Shown in pieces: positions 31,367 through 43,368 of a stretch of DNA of 64,000 bases; within the stretch, counting starts at the first letter, position 1; the number at the start of each line of letters is the position of its first letter. The notes beneath the pieces are model-generated. The model worked only from the letters and a program-made list of their open reading frames with translations. It made no database searches and had not been told where the DNA came from. The position numbers were made by a program, and so were the translations under genes. The stretch spans positions 7,042,698 to 7,106,697 of the forward strand of contig ML133401.1 of the NCBI GenBank assembly GCA_003864495.1, written 5' to 3'. The DNA comes from Nemopilema nomurai (Eukaryota; Cnidaria; Scyphozoa; Rhizostomeae; Rhizostomatidae).

Positions 31367-34300
31367 CTAAAGAATATGTAATTGGATGAGATTCATAAAT
31401 GAGTAATGCATAAGAAAACTGGTCAATTTGGTTCGAATCATAGTGGTATATAATCGAATCATAAAAACTAAGAATATTTCTTCCAACTAACAGGTAGAAA
31501 TGGCTGCAAATGTTGAAGGACTGCATATGTGCTCAAGCCACTTGTACATTTATATTATTCTGGCCCGTCGGAATGAAATTGATATTGGGGGGGGGGGGGG
31601 GGGGGCTATGAATAAAGCAAACTGCATTGGGCTCTGGGAGAATTTTTGTTCGACCACGCTCTTTAGATTGCTGGAAAGGAACCTGGTTATAAAAATTGCC
31701 ATTTTAATGGGTTACAGAATGGACTATCTACAGAATTAAGACAATTTCTGAAATTGAAATTGTAAATTGGCTGCAATCAATGTATTTTCTAGTCATCTAC
31801 TAACATTACCTGTGGCTGAAAAAGATAACGGAATACTTTGCAGTCATTGACAGCAAAACTTTCCTGCTGTCTCCGTGCAATTCACGCCAGCAATCCAACT
31901 TAAGAAATCATCAACACTGCCTAAACAAAATTTAACTATCCTCTCAACACTCTTCTTCAATCACTTATGCTTGTGTGCTTTTGTGTGCTACATTAACTTT
32001 AAAACACAAATTTCTGCTCGAAAATTGTCCAAGAATCTGCTTTCTACTATCTACTCTTTCAACAAACTCACGTGCATCATCATTCAGGCTGGTATTGTCA
32101 ACTCTTTCTTTCTGCACATGAAGTAACATTAGATGGTTCATTCTGTTGTCTGTTATCGTTGACCATAAATTCGTTTTCACTCGTTTCATTGCGGAGAAAG
32201 GTCTCTCACTAATATCGTTTATTGCTGGCATTACTAGGAGAATTTTTGCAGCCTTGATCATCTCTGACATTGCAGTTTTTCTTGAATAGTCAAGTGCTTG
32301 GAACAATTTCATCAGATCGTAGACAGTGAAGTTTTTCAACTCAAACGTCAAAGCAATGGCGGCTGGTAGCAAAAGAGGCAGCTGTGCTTCAAGAGTATAC
32401 CTTTCAACATTACCATTATAGATGGAACAGACCTGCGTTAGTTCATTCTCCCATGGCTGATTGCTTTCAGAAACAATTCCTGTAGATTGACGTACATTTT
32501 GAAATCTAGCTGGTCAAATCTCTCTTTGATGCAGTTCATTGCTGCATCAAGTGTTTGGAAGTAGATCTGGCGATAATGATCTTTTGGAGAAAAGGAAAAT
32601 AATGCGTTTCGGCACTGCCACTTTCGAGTCTTCGTGGTAACCGCCTTTTGCGAGGTAGTCTAGGGTCGTTGACATTGAGCTCTTTTTTGTTTTTTGCATA
32701 CCCTCTCCCAGAACAAATTATAAGCATTATCATAGCGATCCTTTGGCAGCGCGTTGGTGACATCTTGGGCGATAGCATTACCCTCTGCAGCTGATATCTT
32801 AGGGTCTTGCAATGTTCTACTAAGAATGTCAGTTTGCTCCATCGAGAGTATCCCCAAACAACAACCATATAGAAAATCGAACGTCGGCATATTTGCCTGG
32901 ACACCGCGAACCCTTGCCTTCATTCCAGTGCCATAGAGAGTATCAGTAGACCAATCCCACAAATTAATTAGCTCGACGTAGTTGTTTGAAACTGGCTCCA
33001 GGGTTTCGCCACGAACGGTCCACCTGGTTGGACATAGGTCATGGATTCCTTTAGATTAATTTTTCGATTGCTTTCTCATATCATCCAGCTTCGTGTTGCG
33101 CTTCGGAGATTTCTTGATCAGTTTGCAAATCTCATGAACTACTTCAAAGACTCCTTTCAAACACTCAACTGATTTAATCGAGTCACCAACGGCAAGATTT
33201 AAAGCATCACCGTAACAATGTGTATAGAGGCATTTACCATTGATGGCTTGAATTTGGGTTGCAGCGCCTGTCTTTGCTCCTGCCATTGTTGCAGCACCGT
33301 CATAGCACTGCCCGGGCGCATCTTCAAGCCTCAGATTCATCCTTAACAACGTATTGTCAATGATGAACACAACTTGATCTGCGCTAGTGCCTTGCATAGG
33401 ATGTATGCCAATAAAATCTTCATGAACAACGAGCTCATCATTAACCCATTGGATGCAAAATACTAGCTGCTCCTTATTAGAGATGTCAGCACATTCATTG
33501 GCCATTATTGTATAGATCGTTTAATTTTGTACGTTAGAATTTCATTTTGTATGTCTGCTGATGTGAACTTGTTTTTTTCTGTGTGTGCAACCATTCTACA
33601 ATCGAGGGATCTTCGTCTTACTCAGTTGTAGCAGTTGATAAAAGTTAGAGTCTGCTTCACTTTTCTGGTTTTTTCCCCAATCTCCGCGTAGAGGCAAAGC
33701 TTGCCTTGCTAGATACCGCACATTTCTCAATAATTTGAGCAGAATTCTACAACTATGGTACTTTTCTAGTGCATGCTTACTAGAGATCAGCTCATTGACA
33801 TCCCCTGTAACAGATGATGGTATATTGCACAACCTTGCTGCAGCTTATCTGTGACACTCTGACCATTCGTGTTTGCGGAATCCTTTGTCCTTTGCCAATG
33901 CTTTTTTCCCAGTTCTGGAACTCTGTATCAGTGAATGCAATTTATCCATTCGTCGACGAAGTTATGTTGTGCTGCAGTGCTTTGATATAGGTAAAGCAGA
34001 ATGCTGAATCGGAGTCTACGTCATAGTGCAACCACCTGAACTTGTCAAACCAAGATGGCTGGAAGGACCTTTTGGAATTTGTTTTGTCGAATGAACCGGC
34101 AGGGAACTTAAGATTCCGTGGCTGGTTTGGCTCTGTCAGTAGCTTGATACTTGTACCTGGATTTTCTGCTACAACGGTGGTAGTTGGCTTTGACATGGAA
34201 GTTGATGGGTTGGGTACTGCTATCTCTGTAACCTTCTCATTGACAACTGTTTCCTCGGGTTTCTCTTCTTTTACTCTTTCATGAGGCTCATTTTTTGCCG

Positions 34301-37300
34301 TCGTTGTGAACCATCTCGTTATCTTTGCCTCTGCTGGTATCAACTGATTAGACATTCCTTTAGACATTTTGGTTCTTGAAACGAGCCAGAAAAATTAGCA
34401 AAATATTGTATACCGAAACGTATTCTTTTGACAGAAATCTCCAGAATACAGACAAAGTTATATACAACAACAGATCGAAAGGATGAGTACAAACCTAATC
34501 TTCTGAACTGAGGGTGCAATCTAAGCATTGAGTAGTTTTAAGCATGAGGATGCATTATATACAACTTTCCGGCATAATCAAAACAACCAACAGTCAGCCT
34601 GAATTATAGGATCATAAATTACCAAACAATACTATCGATAATGAAGTGTTGTAAGGTTGACGGAACATAAAAGTCGGACCCTGACGTCTTCCCAGCATCT
34701 TCGCATAACATATTCAATTTTCAAAACTTCACTTTCTCCACTCATGCTTCCTGACCAGGTATACATTGTATCTTTGAACACGCAATAAATGATTGAAAGG
34801 GATAACTGGTAACTTAACTGGTTAATATTTTTGCAAACTTATAGTATGACCTTGCAATGTTTTCTCGAAAATTTAAAGAGCAAATACTTGCTTCAGCCCC
34901 CCCAGCCCCCCGGTTTCAACGGGCCTGTATATAATAACTTGATAACTTGAGATCTCACACATTCGCTGTCAATAAGCATATGTTAAGGGGGAAAAGTAAA
35001 GAAAGTATGAAAGTAAAAAAGCAAAAAAAAGATAGATAGAAACATACCATTCCAATTGCCTGTAAAACAACAAACATGTGTGTTGCAAACACAATCAATG
35101 CCAAAAATGCCATACTGTAGTCATCTAAAGGCTCTGGTGTGAAACATCCTAAATTATGAGAGAAGAGCAAAACATAAAAATGCATGTAGGTGGGAAAGCA
35201 ATCTTAACAATTTATGCCCCTACTTGCGAACCTCTTGGCCAGTGGCTCTAAAATCTCTGAATATATTGCATTTTGGGTTTATCAAGATTGGAAAGGGACA
35301 CATCTTACCAAACAATGCTTTGTGAAGACTTTTGAAATCATCCTTTTTTGGTTTACATGATCCCAACATACTTCTTGTCAGTTTATCATGTTAATTCATT
35401 AATTCATCTTATAACACAGCCTCTTCTGCGATGAGTAGGAAAAATCTGATAATTTTGTGTATTCAACATAATTTCATTTCATTTCACTCAAAATTCCATT
35501 AAATACATGCATACTATACAAATGGCAATTAACAATCTACAATGCATAATATGTAATATTGTTTAGCCATTAACCATTAATGAAGTCAAAATACGTTCTT
35601 TGCCCAGTCTACAAAAATGTATATGTAGGTGAAATGTAAACATACCTCCCTTGTGTATGAGATATGGAGGCACAATGAAAAATATTAAGACATGTTGAAT
35701 CCAATATGTGGCTACTTCACCAGGCAGCTAAAATTAATTATAGAATTTTGAACTAAACTAGACTTTGTCTGAAAGCATTAAAGGCACTGACTGTTGAAGC
35801 ATTAAGTGTTTTAAAATGGAGAGCTTAAAGGAATATCTGTAGGGAAAGTGAAATTGATCTCAACTCAGCCAAATTCAATTGCATAAACTTCTCATTGTTG
35901 AAATATCCTATACCAACCAAGTACCAACCAAGTTTAAAAAATATATGATAATACTTACAATTCTGGTGTTAACAACAGGTAGGATGATTGCCAAAAAAGC
36001 ACCAAACAAAAGGTGAATATGTAGCCTTAAAGCAAAAGTTAAAAACAAAAACATCAATGGGAGACTTGAAAATAAGTAAGGCAAGATAAACTGAAATTAC
36101 TATTCTGGTTCTAAAAACAGGATAAATAATTCATAACTGAGAAATCTGTCATCTAGGTCTTGATTGAATTACTAACATAAATTGATAATGGTATGAATAT
36201 TGGTACAACTGTGCAATTTTACATGCAGCTTATTAGATACAGACCCTTTTTCATGTATCTCTTACCCTTGTAATATATAAACAAGTCAACCCACATCAAA
36301 ACAGGACACAACAAGCAGGATTTGTAGCCCCGCATCTCAGATTTGTCCAATTTTTGCCTGTCACCTCTAAATTATGAGATTAGAAGAATCCTCAAACTTT
36401 AGCTATTCTATCATTTGGTACTATAGATATATTGATTTTTTAGGTTGGGTAACATTTAGCCATTTATAGCTGCTTTTCAGGGCATTTTAGTGTGTGGTCT
36501 GCATCTCATCTTAATCACCACATCAAATTGTGTACTTGTACCCAATTTTCAGGCTTGCATCCTATTATGCACAACGAAACTGCTTAGCTGCTACACTATG
36601 TTTTTATGGGTGTGATGGATGATCCTTAGTGATGGATGATTATCCTCCTTTACACATATGACAGTTAGTTAATCTGACAATTTTTGAATAGTTCAAAAAA
36701 GGTTCCAGAAAAATCTTAAACATCAAAGATTAAGGTGCAAGGAATTAAATAACAGTATTTAACAAGGTAATAATCTCTTCAATATTCAGTCCTTTGCACA
36801 AAAAGTATCCTTGTTACCTGAACAGTACATGCATAGTTGCACTTTCCTTTGCCATAAGAAAGTAAATCTGCAAAGAACATAAAATTGACAATTGGATTCT
36901 AAAAGGGATAAAGCATAGCATTCCCCACAACACCATCATATCAGAGCTTATAATATTTCTGGGTAGAGCACTTTAACAATGTAGATATCACAACAAGCAC
37001 TTTAAAGAAAAGATTTAGCGATGTCTCGTGTTTGAGCACTAAATTTTGCTACCTGCAAAAAAAGAGAAGACACTCATTGCATTAGAAGTCAAAGCTTCCC
37101 TTCTTATTCTGGAGGAAATTATCCAGTCAATGTGTGCTTACTAAAACAGCTTCTCTGAGAAAATGAAGAATCTCTCCTTAAAAAATTCACAATAATATTA
37201 GATTTCTCCAGTGGCTTTTAAAACTACGGTGGGTGGGCACCCAGAATATTTCTTCCAAAATCCCAGTGCATAATTGCACAAAGGTATGATAGGTCAAGTA

Positions 37301-37979
37301 GGAAATAGCATAAATATGCTCTATTTTTTAGAGGAAGTAGAAATGTTCTTTTTGGGACTAAAAATAGCTCCAGGATGGAACATGTGTAAATGTTTACACT
37401 TGAACCGGATTATGTACCGGAACACGAAGGTTGTAGTTGAAAGGCTTTTTTAGGAAAAAAATAAAGGCTTATTATGTTTTTGACCACTTAGCCACTTAGA
37501 AAGAAAGCCACTTAGCATACTTCAAAGTAGCACCGTAATTCAAATGTTTGGACCAATATTATTAGTCCTCCTTTCGCGACGATTGACCTCCTACTTACCT
37601 GCAGCGCTGTGACGATATGACAAGGATTCAGCAGGTATATAAGTTGTCTCGTAGATATTTTGTAACCAAGCTCAATTCCAAATGTTAGACATAATGCCAC
37701 AAGAAGGATTTTCTTGCCCTGCTCCGAATCAACATCTTTTTTACTATGGTCTAATTTGTTGTAGCTACCTTGTACAGCACGAACTTTTCGAAGCGCGATC
37801 GGAAGAACGCACAAAAACAGGCACAGCAAATATGAAAAAGTATCAGCAAGCCTTTGATTAACTGTTAGATAGTTGTAGCATTCAATCCCACCGTTTCCAG
37901 GTAAAGATGGGTCCACGCCGGCATGAACAAGAGAATAGACGTACTGAAGCCCCTCCAGCGGCTGCACGTCGGACGCCAT
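31175..37979 (-). CDS. TMEM164: TMEM164, transmembrane protein 164 (acyltransferase-like), six exons
   Basis: Exons on the minus strand: 37979-37599, 36867-36818, 36025-35959, 35727-35646, 35148-35048 and 31366-31175. All phases match and the product is 290 residues (human about 297). Several hydrophobic segments give a multi-pass membrane protein. Family blocks are GVDPS-GNGG near the N-terminus, [28 protein letters not shown] (Cys120), [41 protein letters not shown] and [20 protein letters not shown]. In vertebrates TMEM164 has been described as a cysteine-dependent acyltransferase that makes polyunsaturated ether phospholipids, with roles in autophagy and ferroptosis. NPCH carries the candidate nucleophile. 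The gene appears intact. Confidence 0.97.
31587..31605 (+). repeat. Run of 19 G
   Basis: An uninterrupted poly-G tract on the plus strand within the last intron of TMEM164. Its length is likely to be unreliable in the assembly. Confidence 0.95.
31965..32372 (-). pseudogene. hAT relic: C-terminal dimerisation domain
   Basis: 135 codons include [20 protein letters not shown] and [17 protein letters not shown], the conserved hAT family C-terminal (Dimer_Tnp_hAT) signature. The last residues of the frame run to a stop at 31965. Confidence 0.88.
33056..33505 (-). pseudogene. hAT relic: DUF4371/RNase H-like core
   Basis: The best preserved piece is 149 codons beginning [20 protein letters not shown]. 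It keeps the CYDGA and [11 protein letters not shown] blocks of ZMYM1-like transposases. The Asp of the second block replaces a usual His-Ala context (GHALNLAV), one sign of decay. The flanking pieces are in other frames. Confidence 0.85.
33942..34367 (-). pseudogene. hAT relic: N-terminal TTF-type zinc finger part
   Basis: 141 codons begin with a Ser/Thr/Pro/Glu-rich leader, followed by the TTF-type block ([29 protein letters not shown]). The second cysteine expected in FCxxC is Tyr here (CFTY), and the frame stops shortly after. Confidence 0.82.
35048..35148 (-). CDS. TMEM164: TMEM164 exon 5
   Basis: It encodes [20 protein letters not shown] followed by [13 protein letters not shown], matching AYTPEPLSSF and the next membrane segment. 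The donor is GTATGT, phase 0. Confidence 0.95.
35646..35727 (-). CDS. TMEM164: TMEM164 exon 4
   Basis: It encodes [20 protein letters not shown] and PYLIHKG, matching the [20 protein letters not shown] segment. The acceptor is ATTTTAG and the donor GTATGT. Confidence 0.95.
35959..36025 (-). CDS. TMEM164: TMEM164 exon 3
   Basis: It encodes [20 protein letters not shown], a membrane segment matching GALLALLFPVVNTR. The donor is GTAAGT. Confidence 0.95.
36818..36867 (-). CDS. TMEM164: TMEM164 exon 2 (50 bp)
   Basis: Bounded by TTTGCAG and GTAACA. It encodes [16 protein letters not shown], equivalent to the IFLLAC...GAIVVFKLQMH segment. Phase is 0 in and 2 out. Confidence 0.9.
37599..37979 (-). 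CDS. TMEM164: TMEM164 exon 1 (start codon)
   Basis: ATG at 37979 begins [17 protein letters not shown]. The exon is 127 codons, ending with [10 protein letters not shown] before donor GTAAGT in phase 0. A lone charged loop ([16 protein letters not shown]) separates two membrane segments. Confidence 0.96.
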
Positions 37980-38082
37980 TTTAGGTTTATATTCTTCTGG
38001 TCATAATTGAAGTGAATTAAAAGTTACGGCTGTCTACGTTACTGAATTAAAAGTGGTTGGTGGGATGTGACCCACCAGCCTT
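37980..38082. promoter_or_regulatory. Unique sequence between TMEM164 start and the satellite
   Basis: Only 103 bases of non-satellite DNA lie upstream of the TMEM164 ATG. They contain a 12-bp direct repeat (TGAATTAAAAGT at 38013-38024 and 38043-38054) and a perfect 7-bp-stem hairpin (TGGTGGG/CCCACCA, 38058-38077) at the satellite edge. No TATA box is obvious. Any further 5' promoter or leader must lie within satellite DNA. Confidence 0.55.
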
Positions 38083-41000
38083 AGAAAGCAAAAGACGCAT
38101 TACCTGCAAGACTTGTAGTACAACAGTCACTCTAGTCTCATTTCTGTCGTAAATCAAAGGTAAAGTATGGTGTAGGACAACATTGTTTTTCGAAATGACT
38201 AACATATTTGCTATATTTACTTATTTATGTCTACTGTGGATCCCGACGTTTTTCTTACCCTTCCACAGGAAGCAATAGACGCATGATCTGCAAGACTTGT
38301 AGTACAGCAGTCACTCTAGTCTCATTTCTGTCGTAAATCAAAGGTTTAGAATGGTGAAGAGCAACATTGTTTTTCAAAATGACTAACTTATTTCCAAAAT
38401 TTATTTATTTTTCTTACTGTGGATCCCGACGTTTTTCTTACCCTTCCACAGGAAGCAATAGACGCATGATCTGCAAGACTTGTAGTACAGCAGCCACTCT
38501 AGTCTCATTTCTGTCGTAGATCAAAGAAATGAATGATGTAGAACAACATTGTTTTTCGAAATGACTAACATATTTGCTATATTTACTTATTTATGTCTAC
38601 TGTGGATCCCGACGTTTTTCGTACCCTTCCACAGAAAGCAAAAGACGCATTACCTGCAAGACTTGTAGTACAACAGTCACTCTAGTCTCATTGCTGTCGT
38701 AAATCAAAGGTATAGAATGATGTAGTGCAACATTGTTTTCAAAATGACTAACATATTTGCTATATTTACTTATTTATTTTTCCTGTGGATTCCGACGTTT
38801 TTCGTACCCTTCCACAGAAAGCAAAAGACGCATGACCTGCAAGACTTGTAGTACATCAGTGACTCTAGTCCCATTTCTGTCGTAAATCAAAGGTATAGAA
38901 TGGTGTAGAACAACATTGTTTTTCGAAATGACTAACATATTTGCTATATTTACTTATTTATTTCTCCAGTGGAACCCGACGTTTTTCGTACTCTTCCACC
39001 GAAAGCAAAAGACGGATGACCTGCAAGACTTGTAGTACAAAAGTCACGCTAGTCTCATTTCTGTCGTAAATCAAAGGTATAGAATGGTGTAGCACAACAT
39101 TGTTTATCGAAATGACTAACATATTTGCTATATTTTTTTATTTTTCTTCTGTGGATCCCGACGTTTTTCGTACCCTTCCACAGGAAGCAAAGACGCATTA
39201 CCTGCAAGACTTGTAGTACAACAGTCACTCTAGTCTCATTTCTGTCGTAAATCAAAGGTTAGAATGGTGTAGAGCAACATTGTTTTTCAAAATGACTAAC
39301 TATTTCTATATTTATTATTTTTTTACTGTGGATCCTGACGTTTTTCGTACCCTTCCACAGGAAGCAATAGACGCATGATCTGCAAGACTTGTAGTACAGC
39401 AGTCACTCTAGTCTCATTTCTGTCGTAAATCAAAGGTTTAGAATGGTGAAGAGCAACATTGTTTTTCAAAATGACTAACTTATTTCCAAAATTTATTTAT
39501 TTTTCTTACTGTGGATCCCGACGTTTTTCTTACCCTTCCACAGGAAGCAATAGACGCATGATCTGCAAGACTTGTAGTACAGCAGCCACTCTAGTCTCAT
39601 TTCTGTCGTAGATCAAAGAAATGAATGATGTAGAACAACATTGTTTTTCGAAATGACTAACATATTTGCTATATTTACTTATTTATGTCTACTGTGGATC
39701 CCGACGTTTTTCGTACCCTTCCACAGAAAGCAAAAGACGCATTACCTGCAAGACTTGTAGTACAACAGTCACTCTAGTCTCATTGCTGTCGTAAATCAAA
39801 GGTATAGAATGATGTAGTGCAACATTGTTTTCAAAATGACTAACATATTTGCTATATTTACTTATTTATTTTTCCTGTGGATTCCGACGTTTTTCGTACC
39901 CTTTCATAGGTAGCAAAAGACGCATGAGCTGCACGACTGGTAGTACAACAGTCACTCTAGTCTCATTTCTGTCGTAAATCAAAGGTATAGAATGATGTAG
40001 AGCAACATTGTTTTTCAAAATGACTAACATATTTGCTATATTTACTTATTTATTTTTCCTGTGGATCCCGACGTTTTTCATACCCTTCCACAGAAAGCAA
40101 AAGACGCATTACCTGCAAGACTTGTAGTACAAAAGTCATGCTAGTGTCATTTCTGTCGTAAATCAAAGGTAAAGAATGGTGTAGCACAACTTTGTTTATC
40201 GAAATGACTAACATATTTGCTATATTTACTTATTTATTTCCCCAGTGGATTCCGACGTTTTTCGTACCCTTCCACAAAAAGCAAAAAACGCATTACCTGC
40301 AAGACTTGTAGTACAACAGTCACTCTAGTCCCATTTCTGTCGTAAATCAAAGGTATAGAATGGTGTAGAACAACATTGTTTTTCAAAATGACTAACATAT
40401 TTGCTATATTTAGTTATTTATTTTTCCTGTGGATTCCGACGTTTTTCGTACCCTTCCACAGAAAGCAAAAGACGCATGACCTGCAAGACTTGTAGTACAA
40501 CAGTCACTCTAGTCTCATTTCTGTCGTAAATCAAAGGTATAGAATGGTCTAGCACAGCATTGCTTTTCGAAATGACTAACATATATGCTATATTTAGTTA
40601 TTTATTTCTCGTGTGGATCCCGACCTTTTTCGTACCCTTTCAAAGGTGGCAAAAGACGCATGACCTGCAAGACTTGTAGTACAGCAGTCACTCTAGTCCC
40701 ATTTCTGTCGTAAATCAAAGGTATAGAATGGTGTAGCACAACATTGTTTATCGAAATGACTAACATATTTGCTAGATTTCCTTTATTTTTCTTCTGTGGA
40801 TCCCGACGTTTTTCGTACCCTTCCACAGGAAGCAAAAGACGCATTACCTGCAAGACTTGTAGTACAACAGTCACTCTTGTCTCATTTCTGTCGTAAATCA
40901 AAGGTTTAGAATGGTGTAGAGCAACATTGTTTTTCAAAATGACTAACTTATTTCCAATATTTATTTATTTTTCTTACTGTGGATCCCGACGTTTTTCTTA

Positions 41001-43327
41001 CCCTTCCACAGGAAGCAATAGACGCATGACCTGCAAGACTTGTAGTACACAGTCACTCTAGTCTCATTTCTGTCGTAAATCAAAGGTTATAGAATGGTGA
41101 AGACAACATTGTTTTTCGAAATGACTAACATATTTGCTAATTTATTTATTTTTCTTACTGTGGATCCCGACGTTTTTCTTACCCTTCCACAGGAAGCAAT
41201 AGACGCATGATCTGCAAGACTTGTAGTACAGCAGCCACTCTAGTCTCATTTCTGTCGTAGATCAAAGAAATGAATGATGTAGAACAACATTGTTTTTCGA
41301 AATGACTAACATATTTGCTATATTTACTTATTTATGTCTACTGTGGATCCCGACGTTTTTCGTACCCTTCCACAGAAAGCAAAAGACGCATTACCTGCAA
41401 GACTTGTAGTACAACAGTCACTCTAGTCTCATTTCTGTCGTAAATCAAAGGTATAGAATGATGTTAGTGAACATTGTTTTCAAAATGACTAACATATTTG
41501 CTATATTTACTTATTTATTTTTCCTGTGGATTCCGACGTTTTTCGTACCCTTCCACAGAAAGCAAAAGACGCATGACCTGCAAGACTTGTAGTACAACAG
41601 TCACTCTAGTCCCATTTCTGTCGTAAATCAAAGGTATAGAATGGTGTAGAACAACATTGTTTTTCGAAATGACTAACATATTTGCTATATTTACTTATTT
41701 ATTTCTCCAGTGGAACCCGACGTTTTTCGTACTCTTCCACCGAAAGCAAAAGACGATGACCTGCAAGACTTGTAGTACAAAGTCACGCTAGTCTCATTTC
41801 TGTCGTAAATCAAAGGTATAGAATGGTGTAGCACAACATTGTTTTTCGAAATGACTAACATATTTGCTATATTTTTTATTTTTCTTCTGTGGACTCCGAC
41901 GTTTTTCGTACCCTTCCACAGGAAGCGAAAGACGCATACCTGCAAGACTTGTAGTACACAGTCACTCTAGTCTCATTTCTGTCGTAAATCAAAGGTAAGA
42001 ATGGTGTAGACAACATTGTTTTTCAAAATGACTAACATATTTGCTAATTTATTTATTTTTCTTACTGTGGATCCCGACGTTTTTCTTACCCTTCCACAGG
42101 AAGCAATAGACGCATGATCTGCAAGACTTGTAGTACAGCAGTCACTCTAGTCTCATTTCTGTCGTAAATCAAAGGTTTAGAATGGTGAAGAGCAACATTG
42201 TTTTTCAAAATGACTAACTTATTTCCAAAATTTATTTATTTTCTTACTGTGGACCCCGACGTTTTTCGTACCCTTCCACAGGAAGCGAAAGACGTATCAC
42301 TTTAAAGAGCTTTTTGTACAACAGTCACACTAGTCTTGTTTCTGTCGTAAATCAAAATAGAATGTGTAGAACAACATGTTTTTCGAAATGACTAACATAT
42401 TTGCTATATTTACTTATTTATTCTACTGTGGATCCGACGTTTTTCGTACCCTTCCACAGAAAGCAAAAGACGCATACCTGCAAGACTTGTAGTAAACAGT
42501 CACTCTAGTCTCATTGCTGTCGTAAATCAAAGGTATAGAATGATGTAGTGCAACATTGTTTTCAAAATGACTAACATATTTGCTATATTTACTTATTTAT
42601 TTTTCCTGTGGATTCCGACGTTTTTCGTACCCTTCCACAGAAAGCAAAAGACGCATGACCTGCAAGACTTGTAGTACACAGTCACTCTAGTCCCATTTCT
42701 GTCGTAAATCAAAGGTATAGAATGGTGTAGAACAACATTGTTTTTCGAAATGACTAACATATTTGCTATATTTACTTATTTATTTCTCCAGTGGAACCCG
42801 ACGTTTTTCGTACTTCCACAAAGCAAAAGACGCATGACCTGCAAGACTTGTAGTACAACAGTCACTCTAGTCTCATTTCTGTCGTAAATCAAAGGTATAG
42901 AATGGTGTAGCACAACATTGTTTATCGAAATGACTAACATATTTGCTATATTTCCTTTATTTTTCTTCTGTGGATCCCGACGTTTTTCGTACCCTTCCAC
43001 AGGAAGAAAAAGACGCATTACCTGCAAGACTTGTAGTACCAGTCACTCTAGTCCATTTCTGTCGTAAATCAAAGGTAAGAATGGTGTAGAACAACTTTGT
43101 TTATCGAAATGACTAACATATTTGCTATATTTACTTATTTATTTCTCCAGTGGATTCCGACGTTTTTCGTAACCTTCCACAAAAAGCAAAAGACGCATTA
43201 CCTGCAAGACTTGTAGTACAACAGTCACTCTAGTCTCATTGCTGTCGTAAATCAAAGGTATAGAATGATGTAGAGCAACATTGTTTTCAAAATGACTAAC
43301 ATATTTGCTATATTTACTTATTTATTT

Positions 43328-43368
43328 TTCCTGTGGATTCCGACGTTTTTCGTACCCTTCCACAGGAA
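43328..43368. other. Hairpin motif within the satellite monomer (representative copy)
   Basis: TTCCTGTGGA (43328-43337) and TCCACAGGAA (43359-43368) are exact inverted repeats of 10 bp around a 21-base loop containing CGACGTTTTTCGTA. Most monomers keep at least a 7-bp version (CTGTGGA/TCCACAG). Some have mismatched arms. Confidence 0.8.

Larger units (their letters stand above)
31965..34367 (-). mobile_element. hAT-type transposase relic, ZMYM1-like (TTF/DUF4371/hAT-C)
   Basis: Pieces in at least four changes of frame follow the domain order of TTF-type zinc-finger, ZMYM1-like transposases. 34367-33942 has the TTF-type part ([25 protein letters not shown]). 33832-33596 has a helical segment. 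33505-33056 has the DUF4371/RNase H-like core ([31 protein letters not shown]). 32962-32536 follows. 32372-31965 has the hAT C-terminal dimerisation block ([28 protein letters not shown]). It lies in intron 5 of TMEM164, on the same strand as the gene. Terminal repeats and target duplication were not located. Confidence 0.9.
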
